A stretch of 64,000 nucleotides of DNA from an uncultured Streptococcus sp. (lineage in GTDB: Bacteria > Bacillota > Bacilli > Lactobacillales > Streptococcaceae): NCBI RefSeq assembly GCF_905372115.1, contig NZ_CAJPNR010000005.1, positions 1 to 64,000 of the forward strand, given 5' to 3'. The notes beneath the pieces are model-generated. The model had not been told where the DNA came from, made no database searches, and saw nothing but the letters and a program-made list of their open reading frames with translations. This document shows, piece by piece, positions 18,339-26,277 of this stretch (position 1 is the stretch's first letter; each line of letters begins with the position of its first letter). The translations under genes and the position numbers were made by a program.

Positions 18339-19508
18339 ATGAAAAAATTGATGGAAAAGGTGAGTATCCTCTCGCTTTCTTTGATTCTGACTACGGCTTT
18401 TTCGATTTCCAGTGCCCAGTCGGCCATGTTTGCTTTTTATAAAGGGATTCCAGAAAGTTGGGTAGAACTATTGGTTTCCTTGCCTTCGGCTGGGATTATG
18501 CTGATGTTGCTGTTTAATAGGGTCATTGAAAAATACCTGACAGAGCGTCAGATGATTGTGAGCGGACTTCTGATCTTTTCGTTCTGCGGCCTTCTTCCTC
18601 TTCTTAATCAGTCTTACTGGCTTATGTTTGCCTCTCGGCTTGTCTTTGGGATGGGAATCGGTCTGCTCAATGCCAAGGCGATTTCGATTGTGAGCGAGCG
18701 CTATAAGGGACAGGAACGCGTCCGGCTTTTAGGACTGAGGGGATCAGCAGAAGTAGTCGGGACAGCCCTCTTGACTTTTGGAGTCAGTCGGCTTCTTCCT
18801 CTCGGCTGGCAGGCTGCCTTTCTCGTCTATACCTTCGGTCTGGTGGTTTTAGCGCTTTATCTGCTTTTTGTCCCTTATGACAAGGTCTCTGAAAAGCAGC
18901 AAGAACAGTCTGAATCGACTCCTAAGCTAAGCCGGCAGGATTGGCAGCTGAGTCTAGTTTTTGCCTTTGTGGCGGGGGTCATTGTGCTGACTTATATTGC
19001 CATCAATGTGCGCGTGCCGGGGATTGTAGAGAAGTCTGGCATGGGGACGGCCCAGACTGCAGGAGTGATTCTTTCCTTGATGCAGTTGATTGGGATTGCA
19101 GCGGGGGTCAGCTTTGCCAGTTTGACACGTGTTTTCAGAGACAAACTGCTCAGCCTTTCTGGTCTGATTTTTGGATTGACTCAGATTATCATTGGCTTCT
19201 CACCTAATCTCTTGTCACTCAGCATGGCTACTATTAGCGCTGGCTTTGTCTATAGTGTCGGTCTGACGACCATTTTTTACACCCTGTCCGAGCGCATTTC
19301 CGCCCACCTCCTCAATCAAGCCACTTCTATCGTGATTTTAGGCTGCAGTATCGGAGCAACGGCCACTACATTTGTCCTCAGTTTCATTGGGAGATTCTCC
19401 AACGCTCCAGCCTTTATCTTCAGCGTTTTGGGGCTGGCTATGATTCTGACCTCGCTCTTTGTGCTAAGATTTAGAAGAGAAAAGAACGGAATAGCTCCAG
19501 AAAGCTAG
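18339..19508 (+). CDS. MFS transporter
   Basis: A 389-residue protein with about 12 hydrophobic helices and a central loop rich in Gln/Glu/Ser (about residues 188-203). The loop between helices 2 and 3 has the basic motif-A-like pattern NRVIEKYLTERQ. It resembles sugar or drug efflux members of the major facilitator superfamily; the substrate cannot be read from sequence. It is followed 8 bases later by rsuA, so the two are probably cotranscribed. Confidence 0.85.
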   Translation: MKKLMEKVSILSLSLILTTAFSISSAQSAMFAFYKGIPESWVELLVSLPSAGIMLMLLFNRVIEKYLTERQMIVSGLLIFSFCGLLPLLNQSYWLMFASRLVFGMGIGLLNAKAISIVSERYKGQERVRLLGLRGSAEVVGTALLTFGVSRLLPLGWQAAFLVYTFGLVVLALYLLFVPYDKVSEKQQEQSESTPKLSRQDWQLSLVFAFVAGVIVLTYIAINVRVPGIVEKSGMGTAQTAGVILSLMQLIGIAAGVSFASLTRVFRDKLLSLSGLIFGLTQIIIGFSPNLLSLSMATISAGFVYSVGLTTIFYTLSERISAHLLNQATSIVILGCSIGATATTFVLSFIGRFSNAPAFIFSVLGLAMILTSLFVLRFRREKNGIAPES

Positions 19509-19516
19509 GAGGTTAT

Positions 19517-20248
19517 ATGATGCGTCTGGATAAATTTTTAGCAGAAAATGGTCTGGGCTCACGCGCCCAGGTCAAGCAGCTCCTAAAGAAAGGGCTGGTT
19601 TTGGTCAATAGCAGAGCAGAGAAATTACCTAAGACTCAGATTGATGAGACAGCAGATGAGATTATTGTTTCTGGCCAAAGGCTGACCTATGAAAAATTCG
19701 TCTACTACCTTCTCAACAAGCCGCAGGGAGTCATTTCGGCGACAGAAGATGACCGTCATAAGACGGTTCTGGACTTGCTGGACGAGACTGCCCGTCAGAA
19801 AGAAGTCTTTCCTGTCGGCCGTTTGGATATTGATACCCACGGCCTTCTCCTTCTGACCAATAATGGCAAGCTGGCTCATGCCATGCTGTCACCCAAAAGG
19901 CACGTAGGAAAAATTTACCGAGCTCAAGTGGCAGGACTGATGAAGCAAGCAGATGTAGAGCGATTTGCTGCAGGAATAGAACTGAAAGACTTCACCTGCC
20001 AGCCAGCTCAGCTCAAGATTGTAGAGCTGGACGAGGCAAAAGAGACTTCTCTCGTAGAAATTACCCTAGCGGAAGGTAAATTCCACCAGGTCAAGCGCAT
20101 GGTGGCTGCCTGCGGAAAAGAAGTCACGGATCTGCAGCGCCTTACGATGGGGCCCCTACAGTTGGACCCCGCACTAGCTCTTGGAGAATGGCGGAGATTG
20201 ACCGAGGCAGAAATACTTTCTTTAGAAATCTTCGGAGTTGAATTGTAA
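19517..20248 (+). CDS. rsuA: 16S rRNA pseudouridine synthase (RsuA family)
   Basis: A 243-residue enzyme converting a small-subunit rRNA uridine (U516 in the E. coli numbering) to pseudouridine. An N-terminal S4 RNA-binding domain (MRLDKFLAENGLGSRAQVKQ) is followed by the catalytic motif GRLDIDTHGLLLLTNNG, whose second aspartate is the nucleophile. AGGAGG sits just upstream; translation may start at the first or second of two adjacent ATGs (19517 or 19520). Confidence 0.92.
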   Translation: MMRLDKFLAENGLGSRAQVKQLLKKGLVLVNSRAEKLPKTQIDETADEIIVSGQRLTYEKFVYYLLNKPQGVISATEDDRHKTVLDLLDETARQKEVFPVGRLDIDTHGLLLLTNNGKLAHAMLSPKRHVGKIYRAQVAGLMKQADVERFAAGIELKDFTCQPAQLKIVELDEAKETSLVEITLAEGKFHQVKRMVAACGKEVTDLQRLTMGPLQLDPALALGEWRRLTEAEILSLEIFGVEL

Positions 20249-20361
20249 ATAACTTAGTAGTTTACAGCTAATTTTTTACATCTCACATAGTTGTAATCTA
20301 TCAAATGCTAGCCCAAGTCACAAATTTTTTCACTAGTGAATGTTTTTCTGGTTAATATATA

Positions 20362-20370
20362 TGGTATAAT
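20362..20370 (+). promoter_or_regulatory. Extended -10 promoter for the membrane-anchored unknown
   Basis: TGG-TATAAT at 20362-20370. The upstream region is AT-rich with no clear -35. Confidence 0.5.
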
Positions 20371-20445
20371 AAATTTCAAGATAGTAAATAGTTAGTTTGC
20401 TAGCAATGAGAATTCACGGTTAGAATCATTATAGAGGAGGATGTT

Positions 20446-21441
20446 ATGAATCAGAATGAGTGGGTTGCGCAGTTTGAAGCTACTTATCATCGAAAACCAA
20501 CAGCTCAAGAGTTTCAAGCGGCAAAGACAAGTGGGCAGTTTGTAACTCAAGAAATTCCTAAAGCAACAACGATGCTTCAAGCTAAGAACAAGCGCCGTAA
20601 CCTTATAGTGGGGATTTCAATCGCTGTTACAGTCTTAGGAATTTTGGTGTTCGTCCTATTTGGAATGGGACCGAAGATTTCGGATCTTGATGGCGTATGG
20701 ATTAATCCAGCTGACTCTATTTCTTTTGTTTATGAACTGAATGATAAGAAAAAGCTATTTAATGGTAAAAAAGATATTGAAAAATTAGCTGAAGGAGACA
20801 AAGCTAAGGCTGATTTTGAAAAATTTATTAAGGCAGAAAACGATCCAAAAATTAAGACCTTAGCCGATTTTGATAAGCATTTCAAACTCAATACCAAGGC
20901 TATTTTTTCTGCTTATATTGACGAAAACAAGATTTACCACCTTCTGCAAAATGATGGAAGTATGATTATTTATGATAGTCGTTCAGGTATCAATAGTTCA
21001 AATGACTCACAGTATATCAAGCGTCTTCGATTTTATAAAGTTCAGTATCCTAAGGCATTTGTTGGTGAGTGGAAAATTCGTTATAAAAATAGTGAAAATT
21101 CAAAGAACGTAAGTATTTCTGATGTTGGAATTGTAAATATAGAATCCGATCATGATGAAGAATATAATTCTAGTGATTCGAGTAGATTGGGGCTCTATCC
21201 CTTTGTAGAATATACGAAATTGATTGCTGATAATTCTGAAGAGAAACTGAGTGAAAAAGAAGTCGGGGAAAAGATTGCCATGATTAAAGAATCAGTCGGA
21301 GAAGAAGGCTATCAAGTCAAAAGTAATAAGGATATCTACATTGAAATCAATTCTAACAATTATTTCGTAGTAGTTCAAAATGGTAAGAAAATACTTATTC
21401 TTGATACTGGCGGTACAATCAGAGCAAGTTTAGAAAGATAG
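20446..21441 (+). CDS. Membrane-anchored protein of unknown function
   Basis: A 331-residue protein. The N-terminus has the pattern WVAQFEATYHRKPTAQEFQAAK, an FEAxxxRKPTxxEF motif that I recall from several streptococcal membrane proteins. One transmembrane helix (about residues 51-72) precedes a strand-rich outside domain containing DLDGVW early on, which suggests a lipocalin-like or wall-facing ligand fold (inference). AT-rich compared with rsuA. A good GAGGAGG site precedes the ATG, and a terminator follows. Confidence 0.75.
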   Translation: MNQNEWVAQFEATYHRKPTAQEFQAAKTSGQFVTQEIPKATTMLQAKNKRRNLIVGISIAVTVLGILVFVLFGMGPKISDLDGVWINPADSISFVYELNDKKKLFNGKKDIEKLAEGDKAKADFEKFIKAENDPKIKTLADFDKHFKLNTKAIFSAYIDENKIYHLLQNDGSMIIYDSRSGINSSNDSQYIKRLRFYKVQYPKAFVGEWKIRYKNSENSKNVSISDVGIVNIESDHDEEYNSSDSSRLGLYPFVEYTKLIADNSEEKLSEKEVGEKIAMIKESVGEEGYQVKSNKDIYIEINSNNYFVVVQNGKKILILDTGGTIRASLER

Positions 21442-21458
21442 ATGAACTAAAGTTTTTT

Positions 21459-21486
21459 AACCAGTCCTAGGAGGCTGGTTTTTTAT
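21459..21486 (+). terminator. Terminator of the membrane-anchored gene
   Basis: AACCAG and CTGGTT close an imperfect hairpin followed by six T's. Confidence 0.75.
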
Positions 21487-21597
21487 GACTATCCTGAGCA
21501 GATTATCTTTTTATTTGCTTGCTGGGGAATAGCTGCTTATGCTTGGCTATCTCGAAAAAATTACAATTTAGATGGGAAGAAGATGGAGTAGAATCAT

Positions 21598-21626
21598 TTG
21601 ACAAAGGTAGACCTTCTTGGTAGAAT
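21598..21626 (+). promoter_or_regulatory. rpsO promoter
   Basis: TTGACA (21598-21603), a 17-bp spacer and TAGAAT (21621-21626). The leader to the rpsO ATG is about 85 bases, long enough for S15 autoregulation, but I could not recognise the specific binding fold. Confidence 0.75.
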
Positions 21627-21716
21627 AAGTATGTCGTAAAGACAAATAACTTCTTCTTGGTTGCAGGCCATGCCAAACCTGTCACTCGGATGAAGCGTAA
21701 AGAAAAGGAGTATATC

Positions 21717-21986
21717 ATGGCAATCTCAAAAGAGAAAAAAAATGAAATCATTGCACAATACGCACGTCACGAAGGTGACACTGGTTCAGTAGAGGTACAA
21801 GTTGCTGTCCTTACTTGGGAAATCAACCACCTCAACGACCACATCAAACAACATAAAAAAGACCACGCTACTTACCGTGGCTTGATGAAGAAAATCGGTC
21901 GCCGTCGTAACCTCTTGGCTTACCTTCGTAAGAACGATGTTAACCGTTACCGCGAGTTGATCAACTCTCTTGGACTTCGTCGCTAA
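21717..21986 (+). CDS. rpsO: 30S ribosomal protein S15
   Basis: An 89-residue primary 16S rRNA-binding protein of the ribosomal platform. Full-length match to the family, with RHEGDTGSVEVQVA, LTWEINHLNDHIKQHKKDH and the C-terminal RRRNLLAYLRK. The ATG at 21717 follows AAAAGGAG; the longer frame start at 21657 would add residues absent from S15. Confidence 0.98.
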   Translation: MAISKEKKNEIIAQYARHEGDTGSVEVQVAVLTWEINHLNDHIKQHKKDHATYRGLMKKIGRRRNLLAYLRKNDVNRYRELINSLGLRR

Positions 21987-22425
21987 TCTTGCGTCTAAAA
22001 CGTTTCTATACTTCGTTGACTTCGCCTCGATGTACCATTAGTACAATCTTCGCCTCGTCGCCTAGTTTATAAACGTTTTATCCAGCAAGAATCATGATGC
22101 TAAGGGCGTCAAAAATCCGTATGAAAATAGGGAAAAGACACCGTGTTCGATGAACACAAGGAGTTTCATCTTTTTCGCTAGGATTTTAGCCCGAGCTCAA
22201 ATTGGCTCTCTGACTCCAGGGAGCTTTTTCTGTTACGTCACCTTACCTCGATATACCTAAGTATTATCTTCGGTTACGGTTCCTAGCATTGTAAGGAAAA
22301 ATAAAACAGAAATCTCCCTTCGGGGGAAGTTTTGTAGATGAAACTAACAATTATGAGCAATTTCTTAATACTTAATTGAAAGAAAAAGTCTTTAAATTAG
22401 GAAATTTGTTAGAAAGGAGAAGAAT
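21987..22425. repeat. Gene-free region with palindrome and short repeats
   Basis: No gene is seen. It holds a pair of related short elements (about 22025-22065 and 22235-22285, sharing a CCTCGAT-TACC ... AATCTTCG/TATCTTCG pattern) and between them a long imperfect palindrome (22104-22192). The outer arms GGGC-AAAAATCC and GGATTTTAGCCC enclose a GTGTTC/GAACAC hairpin. These look like dispersed streptococcal intergenic repeats rather than regulatory sites of the flanking genes. Confidence 0.6.
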
Positions 22426-22862
22426 ATGTCAAAAGATAAAACCTTTGAAGATTCACTTAACACATGCCTCTTTTTTACGGTGAAAAAATTAGATCGTATT
22501 TTAAATACTTATGCAGATGTTGCTTTTGCCCCAACAGGTTTGTCACCAACCTATGGTTTCATTTTATTAGCTTTGGAGGAAAAGGATGGGTTAAGACAGG
22601 AAGACTTGAGTCAGTTGTTACACTTAGCTCCGTCTACATTGACGCGTTTTATAGAAAAACTGGTCTATAAGCAATTGGTTAGTACCCAAACCCAAGGAAG
22701 AGAAACAAGTGTTTTCTTAACAGAAAAAGGTCATGAAATGACAAAAGAAGTTAAAAAAGTTGGGATTCTTTGCATGATAGATATTTTGCGATATTAGGAA
22801 AAACGTTGGGTGATGACTTAGCTATTACACTCAATGATGCAGCTGAAAACTTGAAAGAATAG
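22426..22862 (+). pseudogene. MarR-family regulator, frameshifted
   Basis: The first 110 or so codons encode a MarR-type winged helix: GLSPTYGFILLALEEKDG, LSQLLHLAPSTLTRFIEKL and the wing SVFLTEKGHEM. At about 22755-22765 the frame breaks. The present frame ends at 22797 in an unrelated tail, while the next frame continues with WDSLHDRYFAILGKTLG and closes at 22862 with a normal MarR dimerisation helix. Restoring one base makes one protein of about 145 residues. Either a true pseudogene or a sequencing error. The adjacent nitroreductase may be its former target. Confidence 0.75.
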
Positions 22863-22925
22863 TTATGAAAGAAGGAGTTTCTGCTCTTTCTTTTTATTTA
22901 TTTTGAAAAAAATCAAGCAAATCAA

Positions 22926-22937
22926 TTGTATGTACAA
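22926..22937. promoter_or_regulatory. Candidate MarR-type operator
   Basis: TTGTATGTACAA is a 12-base palindrome (TTGTA/TACAA). Its first half overlaps a possible -35 (TTGTAT) 17 bp before TATCAT. It lies downstream of the broken MarR gene and upstream of the nitroreductase. Operator status is inference. Confidence 0.35.
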
Positions 22938-22945
22938 CGAATTTA

Positions 22946-22996
22946 TGTTATCATATTTTTTCTCCATTAAAGAAATGGAGAAAAAATATGATAACA
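22946..22996. repeat. Perfect 23-bp inverted repeat
   Basis: Arms 22946-22968 and 22974-22996 are exact reverse complements around a 5-base loop. The right arm covers the ATG of a 46-codon open frame. No T run follows, so it does not look like a terminator. Confidence 0.85.
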
Positions 22997-23155
22997 ATGA
23001 ATGCAATTAAATGGCCTAAAAATGAGCCGGAGGAGTCTAGTGAATTGCCCTTCTTTATTTCACTGAAGAACTATATTTGGGGGAGAAAGAGCCGGTTTAG
23101 ACGAATCAGATATTGCAGCAGTTTATGATTATCTAGAAAGAAGAGAGAAGATTAA
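22988..23155 (+). pseudogene. Remnant of an unidentified coding region
   Basis: A 46-codon frame (22988-23128) begins MITMNAIKWPKNEPEESSEL and ends in an implausible basic tail. From about 23082 another frame reads GERAGLDESDIAAVYDYLERREK up to the nitroreductase start, which looks like a real protein C-terminus. The two parts are probably pieces of one or two decayed genes joined by a deletion. I cannot name the family. Confidence 0.4.
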
Positions 23156-23156
23156 T

Positions 23157-23810
23157 ATGGATAGAGAACAAGTTCTTTCCTTGCAACACCAGCGTTTTGC
23201 AACGAAGCAATATGACCCCAATCGACCTATTTCTGATGAGGATTGGGAAACTCTTGTTGAGGTCGGGAGGTTAGCTCCTTCCTCAATGGGATTTGAACCA
23301 TGGAAAATGCTTTTATTGAAAAACGAAAGCATGAAAGAGGAGTTAAAATCGATAGCTTGGGGAGCGGTTGCTAGTTTAGAAGCTGCGAGTCATTTTGTTA
23401 TCTTTCTTGCACGAAAGGGTGTCACTTATGATAGCGATTATGTTAAGGAATTGATGAGAGAAGTTAAACGTAGAGATTATGACCCAAACTCGGACTTTGC
23501 TCAAAGAGTAAAGAGCTACCAAGAGCAGGATGCTCAATTGACGGATGAGCGTTCTTTGTTTGATTGGGCCAGTAAGCAGACCTATATTCAAATGGCAAAT
23601 ATGATGACAGCAGCGACTATGTTAGGGATTGATTCTTGTCCGATTGAAGGATTTGATCGAGCGAAGGTGGAGGCTTATCTAGAAGAGAAAGGTTATCTAG
23701 ACACAGAAGAATTTGGTGTGTCTGTGATGGCTAGCTTTGGATACCGCAATCAAGAAATTACTCCTAAAACTCGTTGGCAGACGAATGAAATCTATGAAGT
23801 GATTGAATAA
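23157..23810 (+). CDS. Nitroreductase-family NAD(P)H oxidoreductase
   Basis: A 217-residue flavoprotein of the nitroreductase fold. FMN-binding marks include the N-terminal RFATKQYDPNRP (RR/RxxxxxF region), LAPSSMGFEPWKML (about 41-54) and the C-terminal FGYRNQEITPKTR. These enzymes reduce nitro compounds, quinones or flavins with NAD(P)H. The product looks intact. It stands next to a broken MarR gene, so its original regulation may be lost. Confidence 0.87.
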   Translation: MDREQVLSLQHQRFATKQYDPNRPISDEDWETLVEVGRLAPSSMGFEPWKMLLLKNESMKEELKSIAWGAVASLEAASHFVIFLARKGVTYDSDYVKELMREVKRRDYDPNSDFAQRVKSYQEQDAQLTDERSLFDWASKQTYIQMANMMTAATMLGIDSCPIEGFDRAKVEAYLEEKGYLDTEEFGVSVMASFGYRNQEITPKTRWQTNEIYEVIE

Positions 23811-23894
23811 TTAGTGAGGTTAGTTTTAGAGAAGAGATACAGAAAAAACTTTGATCAAGTGTCAAGGTTTTTTTAAAATCTATTTTCTCAAGTA

Positions 23895-24085
23895 AAATGT
23901 TAAGGCCATGTGCAATGACCATGATTGGAAATGTTTATTCTTGTAAGCACGAAGAGCGCTGGTCATACTGTAGAGTTATTTATCATTATCTGAGACACTG
24001 TACTCTTCGGACAAAGCATTGATTGATTGATCCTTGCTGTTCTTGTTAGAGGATGTTGGTATAGTTTTTGGTTGGGCTTTTCTCT
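23895..24085 (-). pseudogene. Decayed fragment of a second alpha/beta hydrolase
   Basis: Read on the minus strand, this stretch matches the N-terminal third of the intact hydrolase gene just downstream: SEEYSVSDNDK aligns with SEEYSVSHDDK, and a shifted frame gives VIAHGLN. An in-frame TAA replaces the Gln codon after DNDK, and at least one frameshift follows. Only the linker and first strand/oxyanion region remain. It is the relic of a tandem paralogue. Outside it the 412-base gap holds nothing I can identify. Confidence 0.75.
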
Positions 24086-24176
24086 AAAATACTTTGTTTG
24101 CTTGTTAGCCTATATCAATTGATTTGAATATCAGTATTTTTTCTATCTTCAGACAATATTTCTAATTTTTCCAAAT

Positions 24177-24210
24177 AAAAAGTCCTTCTATTTCTTTAGA
24201 AGAACTTTTT
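24177..24210 (-). terminator. Terminator of the hydrolase gene
   Basis: On the minus strand AAAAAGT-CTTCTA pairs with TAGAAG-ACTTTTT and ends in T's, just after the stop codon. Confidence 0.8.
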
Positions 24211-24222
24211 CGATTAGCAGCT

Positions 24223-25149
24223 TTACTCTTTCAAGAATTTTTGGATCGCAGGAGCGGCAGTGATAGCAAATCTTTCGTCAATGCGATGTTCCCCACCTTC
24301 TACAGTGACCAGCTTTGCATTTGGAATGGTCTGGCTCGCTTCGACCGCATACTGGTAGGGCACGACTGCATCATCAGTGCCGTGGATAATGAGGGTCGGA
24401 GCCGTGATTTTGGCCTGCTCTGCTTGGATGTCAATGTTTAAGGCATCGATTAGATAAATCTTGCCCAGAGTAGTATTGTGGTGTGTCAGGCTGTCTGGAA
24501 GTTGATCGAAGTCAGGGCTCCCTAGCTCATGATAAGTCGCTTTGGCATCGTCGAAAAGAACGAAAGCTGGAAAGATAAGCATGAGTTTGTGCACGCGGTT
24601 CGGATAAGCAGCAGCATAGAGACTGGCAACGACACCACCTTGGCTAGCACCGAATAAATTCATTTTGTTCTTATCTACAAAGGCCTCAGAACGAAGCTTT
24701 TCCATGACTCGAGTCAAGTCTGTGAGTTCGGTCTTGACCGACATATTCAGCATATCTTGTCCACCGCTTTTCGATTGGCGACTGCCACCGTAGAAATCAA
24801 AGCTGTAAACCAGATAACCTTGCTTTGCCAACAGCTGGCTGTACATTTCATATTGCTCAAGGGTGTTGTTCAATCCATGTGCGATAACAATAGTCGGCAA
24901 TTTTTTACTCTTGTAGTCAGAAGGAGCAGTAATCTTTCCGTAGAGTTGCTTGTCATCGTGTGAAACGCTGTACTCTTCAGACACAATGTCATCAGTAGGA
25001 GTCGGTTGATTGTCGCTCTTCTCGCTAGAAGCTGTCTGCGTGATTTCTGGCTTAGGAGTGGTAGGATTCGATTTAGTCTGGGAGTGCCAGAAGAAAAGAC
25101 CTAATCCAGCCAAGCACAAGGCTGCTAAAAAAGCCCAAATATACTTCAT
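24223..25149 (-). CDS. Membrane-anchored alpha/beta hydrolase
   Basis: A 308-residue protein with an N-terminal signal anchor (about residues 4-22), a Thr/Ser/Lys-rich linker to about 55, then an alpha/beta-hydrolase domain facing outside. The oxyanion region is VIAHGLN, the nucleophile elbow is GASQGG (serine about residue 170), the acid is in HGTDDAVVP and the base histidine in GGEHRID. This resembles extracellular serine peptidase/esterase-type hydrolases (S9-like). A decayed paralogue lies immediately downstream. Substrate unknown. Confidence 0.87.
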   Translation of the reverse strand: MKYIWAFLAALCLAGLGLFFWHSQTKSNPTTPKPEITQTASSEKSDNQPTPTDDIVSEEYSVSHDDKQLYGKITAPSDYKSKKLPTIVIAHGLNNTLEQYEMYSQLLAKQGYLVYSFDFYGGSRQSKSGGQDMLNMSVKTELTDLTRVMEKLRSEAFVDKNKMNLFGASQGGVVASLYAAAYPNRVHKLMLIFPAFVLFDDAKATYHELGSPDFDQLPDSLTHHNTTLGKIYLIDALNIDIQAEQAKITAPTLIIHGTDDAVVPYQYAVEASQTIPNAKLVTVEGGEHRIDERFAITAAPAIQKFLKE

Positions 25150-25287
25150 AGTTCTCTCCTTTCAGTATTTGTAGTATTATAGCGGAAATGAGTGTATTTT
25201 ACAAGGAGAGAGATATCTTGTTTTTGATTTTTCTGGATTTCATACAAGAAAATCCAATTCAGTCATCTAAGCGAGATGCCGATAACC

Positions 25288-25316
25288 TTGAGTTTTTTAG
25301 AAAATCTTGCTAGACT
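25288..25316 (+). promoter_or_regulatory. Promoter of the yjdF-type gene
   Basis: TTGAGT, a 17-bp spacer and TAGACT. It sets up an untranslated leader of about 115 bases. Confidence 0.55.
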
Positions 25317-25319
25317 GTA

Positions 25320-25436
25320 GCTACTAAGATAAAAACACAGCTCTGGTTGGTAGTCCAGACGCAAAAAATCCATTTTTTGTCAGTAACCTTCCTCCTTGGT
25401 TGTCCATTCTTAGGAATTTTTAAAGGAGGGGCTGTC
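25320..25436 (+). ncRNA. Candidate yjdF riboswitch leader
   Basis: The leader contains a TCTGG/CCAGA hairpin, a GCAAAAAA/TTTTTTGT hairpin, and CCTCCTT (25391-25397) able to pair with AAGGAGG of the ribosome site (25423-25429). yjdF genes in Firmicutes are known to carry the azaaromatic-binding yjdF riboswitch, which acts on translation in many species. The assignment rests on gene identity plus these stems. No covariance search was possible. Confidence 0.5.
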
Positions 25437-25850
25437 ATGGATAAGATTTCAATGACGCTGACAGTTTATTTTGAAGAGGGATTTTGGCACGGTCTTTTCG
25501 AGCAGGAATATGCTCAATCTTATAGAGTTTGCCGAGTCACCTTTGGTGCAGAGCCTAGCACGCAGGAATTGTTGGATTTTTTAAACCGTTATTATCATCG
25601 GTTGCAGTTTAGTCCTAGCATCAGGGTGAAGGAGAAGACTAAGTCGGTCAGTCCTAAACGCCTGCAGAGACAGGCTAAAAAAGAGCAGCTTGCTTCACGA
25701 TCTTCAAAGTCTCAGGAAGCGCTGAGTCTGCAATTAGAAGAGCAAAAGATAATTGCTCGAGTCAAGCGCAAGCAGCAGAAAGAACTGGCTAAGCAAAGGA
25801 AATTCGAACTCAAACAGCAAAAACGATTGGAAAAGCACAAGGGGCATTGA
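25437..25850 (+). CDS. YjdF-family protein (DUF2992)
   Basis: A 137-residue protein starting at the ATG after AAAGGAGGGG. The first 60 residues form a compact domain with LTVYFEEGFWHGLFE and RVTFGAEPSTQELLDF, the YjdF pattern. The rest is a highly basic, Gln/Lys-rich helix (repeated KRLQRQAKKEQ-like segments), probably coiled coil or nucleic-acid binding. Function unknown; its riboswitch in other bacteria senses azaaromatic toxins, so a detoxification role is suspected. Confidence 0.82.
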   Translation: MDKISMTLTVYFEEGFWHGLFEQEYAQSYRVCRVTFGAEPSTQELLDFLNRYYHRLQFSPSIRVKEKTKSVSPKRLQRQAKKEQLASRSSKSQEALSLQLEEQKIIARVKRKQQKELAKQRKFELKQQKRLEKHKGH

Positions 25851-26037
25851 GCCTGCTTTTTCTTATTTCTATGGAAAGGTCTTCCGATGGGAGGCTTTTC
25901 GTTTGTTAGGAAATCGGTGAGTGGCTTGAAAAGCGAAGTGATTTCTCCAAGTCGTTTTATTTGACAGATGTAACCAAACCAATTACAATATAATCATAAA
26001 ATAAAAATTACAAGCGTAGTTTTGAAAAGGAGAAGTT

Positions 26038-26259
26038 ATGATTGAAATCACATATTTGGATGCTGTCAAGCAGGAGCGGAAGATGACCTTTGAGTCTTAT
26101 CAGGAGTTTGAGCAGTCCCAGCAAGCCTGCTTGATTGGAGTGGCAGATTATTACCCAGTTAAAAAGTTGACCTATAAAGGCCATGATTTGAACTACCAGG
26201 GTACTTACGGCGATGTCTTCTTTTTCCTGATGAAGCAGGATTTGACAAAGTTTGACTAA
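26038..26259 (+). CDS. Small conserved streptococcal protein (DUF4649-like)
   Basis: A 73-residue acidic/aromatic protein: MIEITYLDAVKQERKMTFES, then QQACLIGVADYYPVKKLTYKG and a final TYGDVFFFLMKQDL. I recall it as a short protein conserved in streptococci (DUF4649). No known function. It lies 18 bases before trxA with AAAGGAG preceding both genes, so they likely form an operon. Confidence 0.8.
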   Translation: MIEITYLDAVKQERKMTFESYQEFEQSQQACLIGVADYYPVKKLTYKGHDLNYQGTYGDVFFFLMKQDLTKFD

Positions 26260-26277
26260 GAATAAAGGAGAAAAATA

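Noticed and set aside
21657..21716. Extended start for S15
   Set aside because: S15 begins at MAISKEKK; the extra residues come from the leader.
22988..23128. 46-codon frame as a real small gene
   Set aside because: Its start lies inside the perfect inverted repeat and its C-terminus is implausible; treated as a relic.
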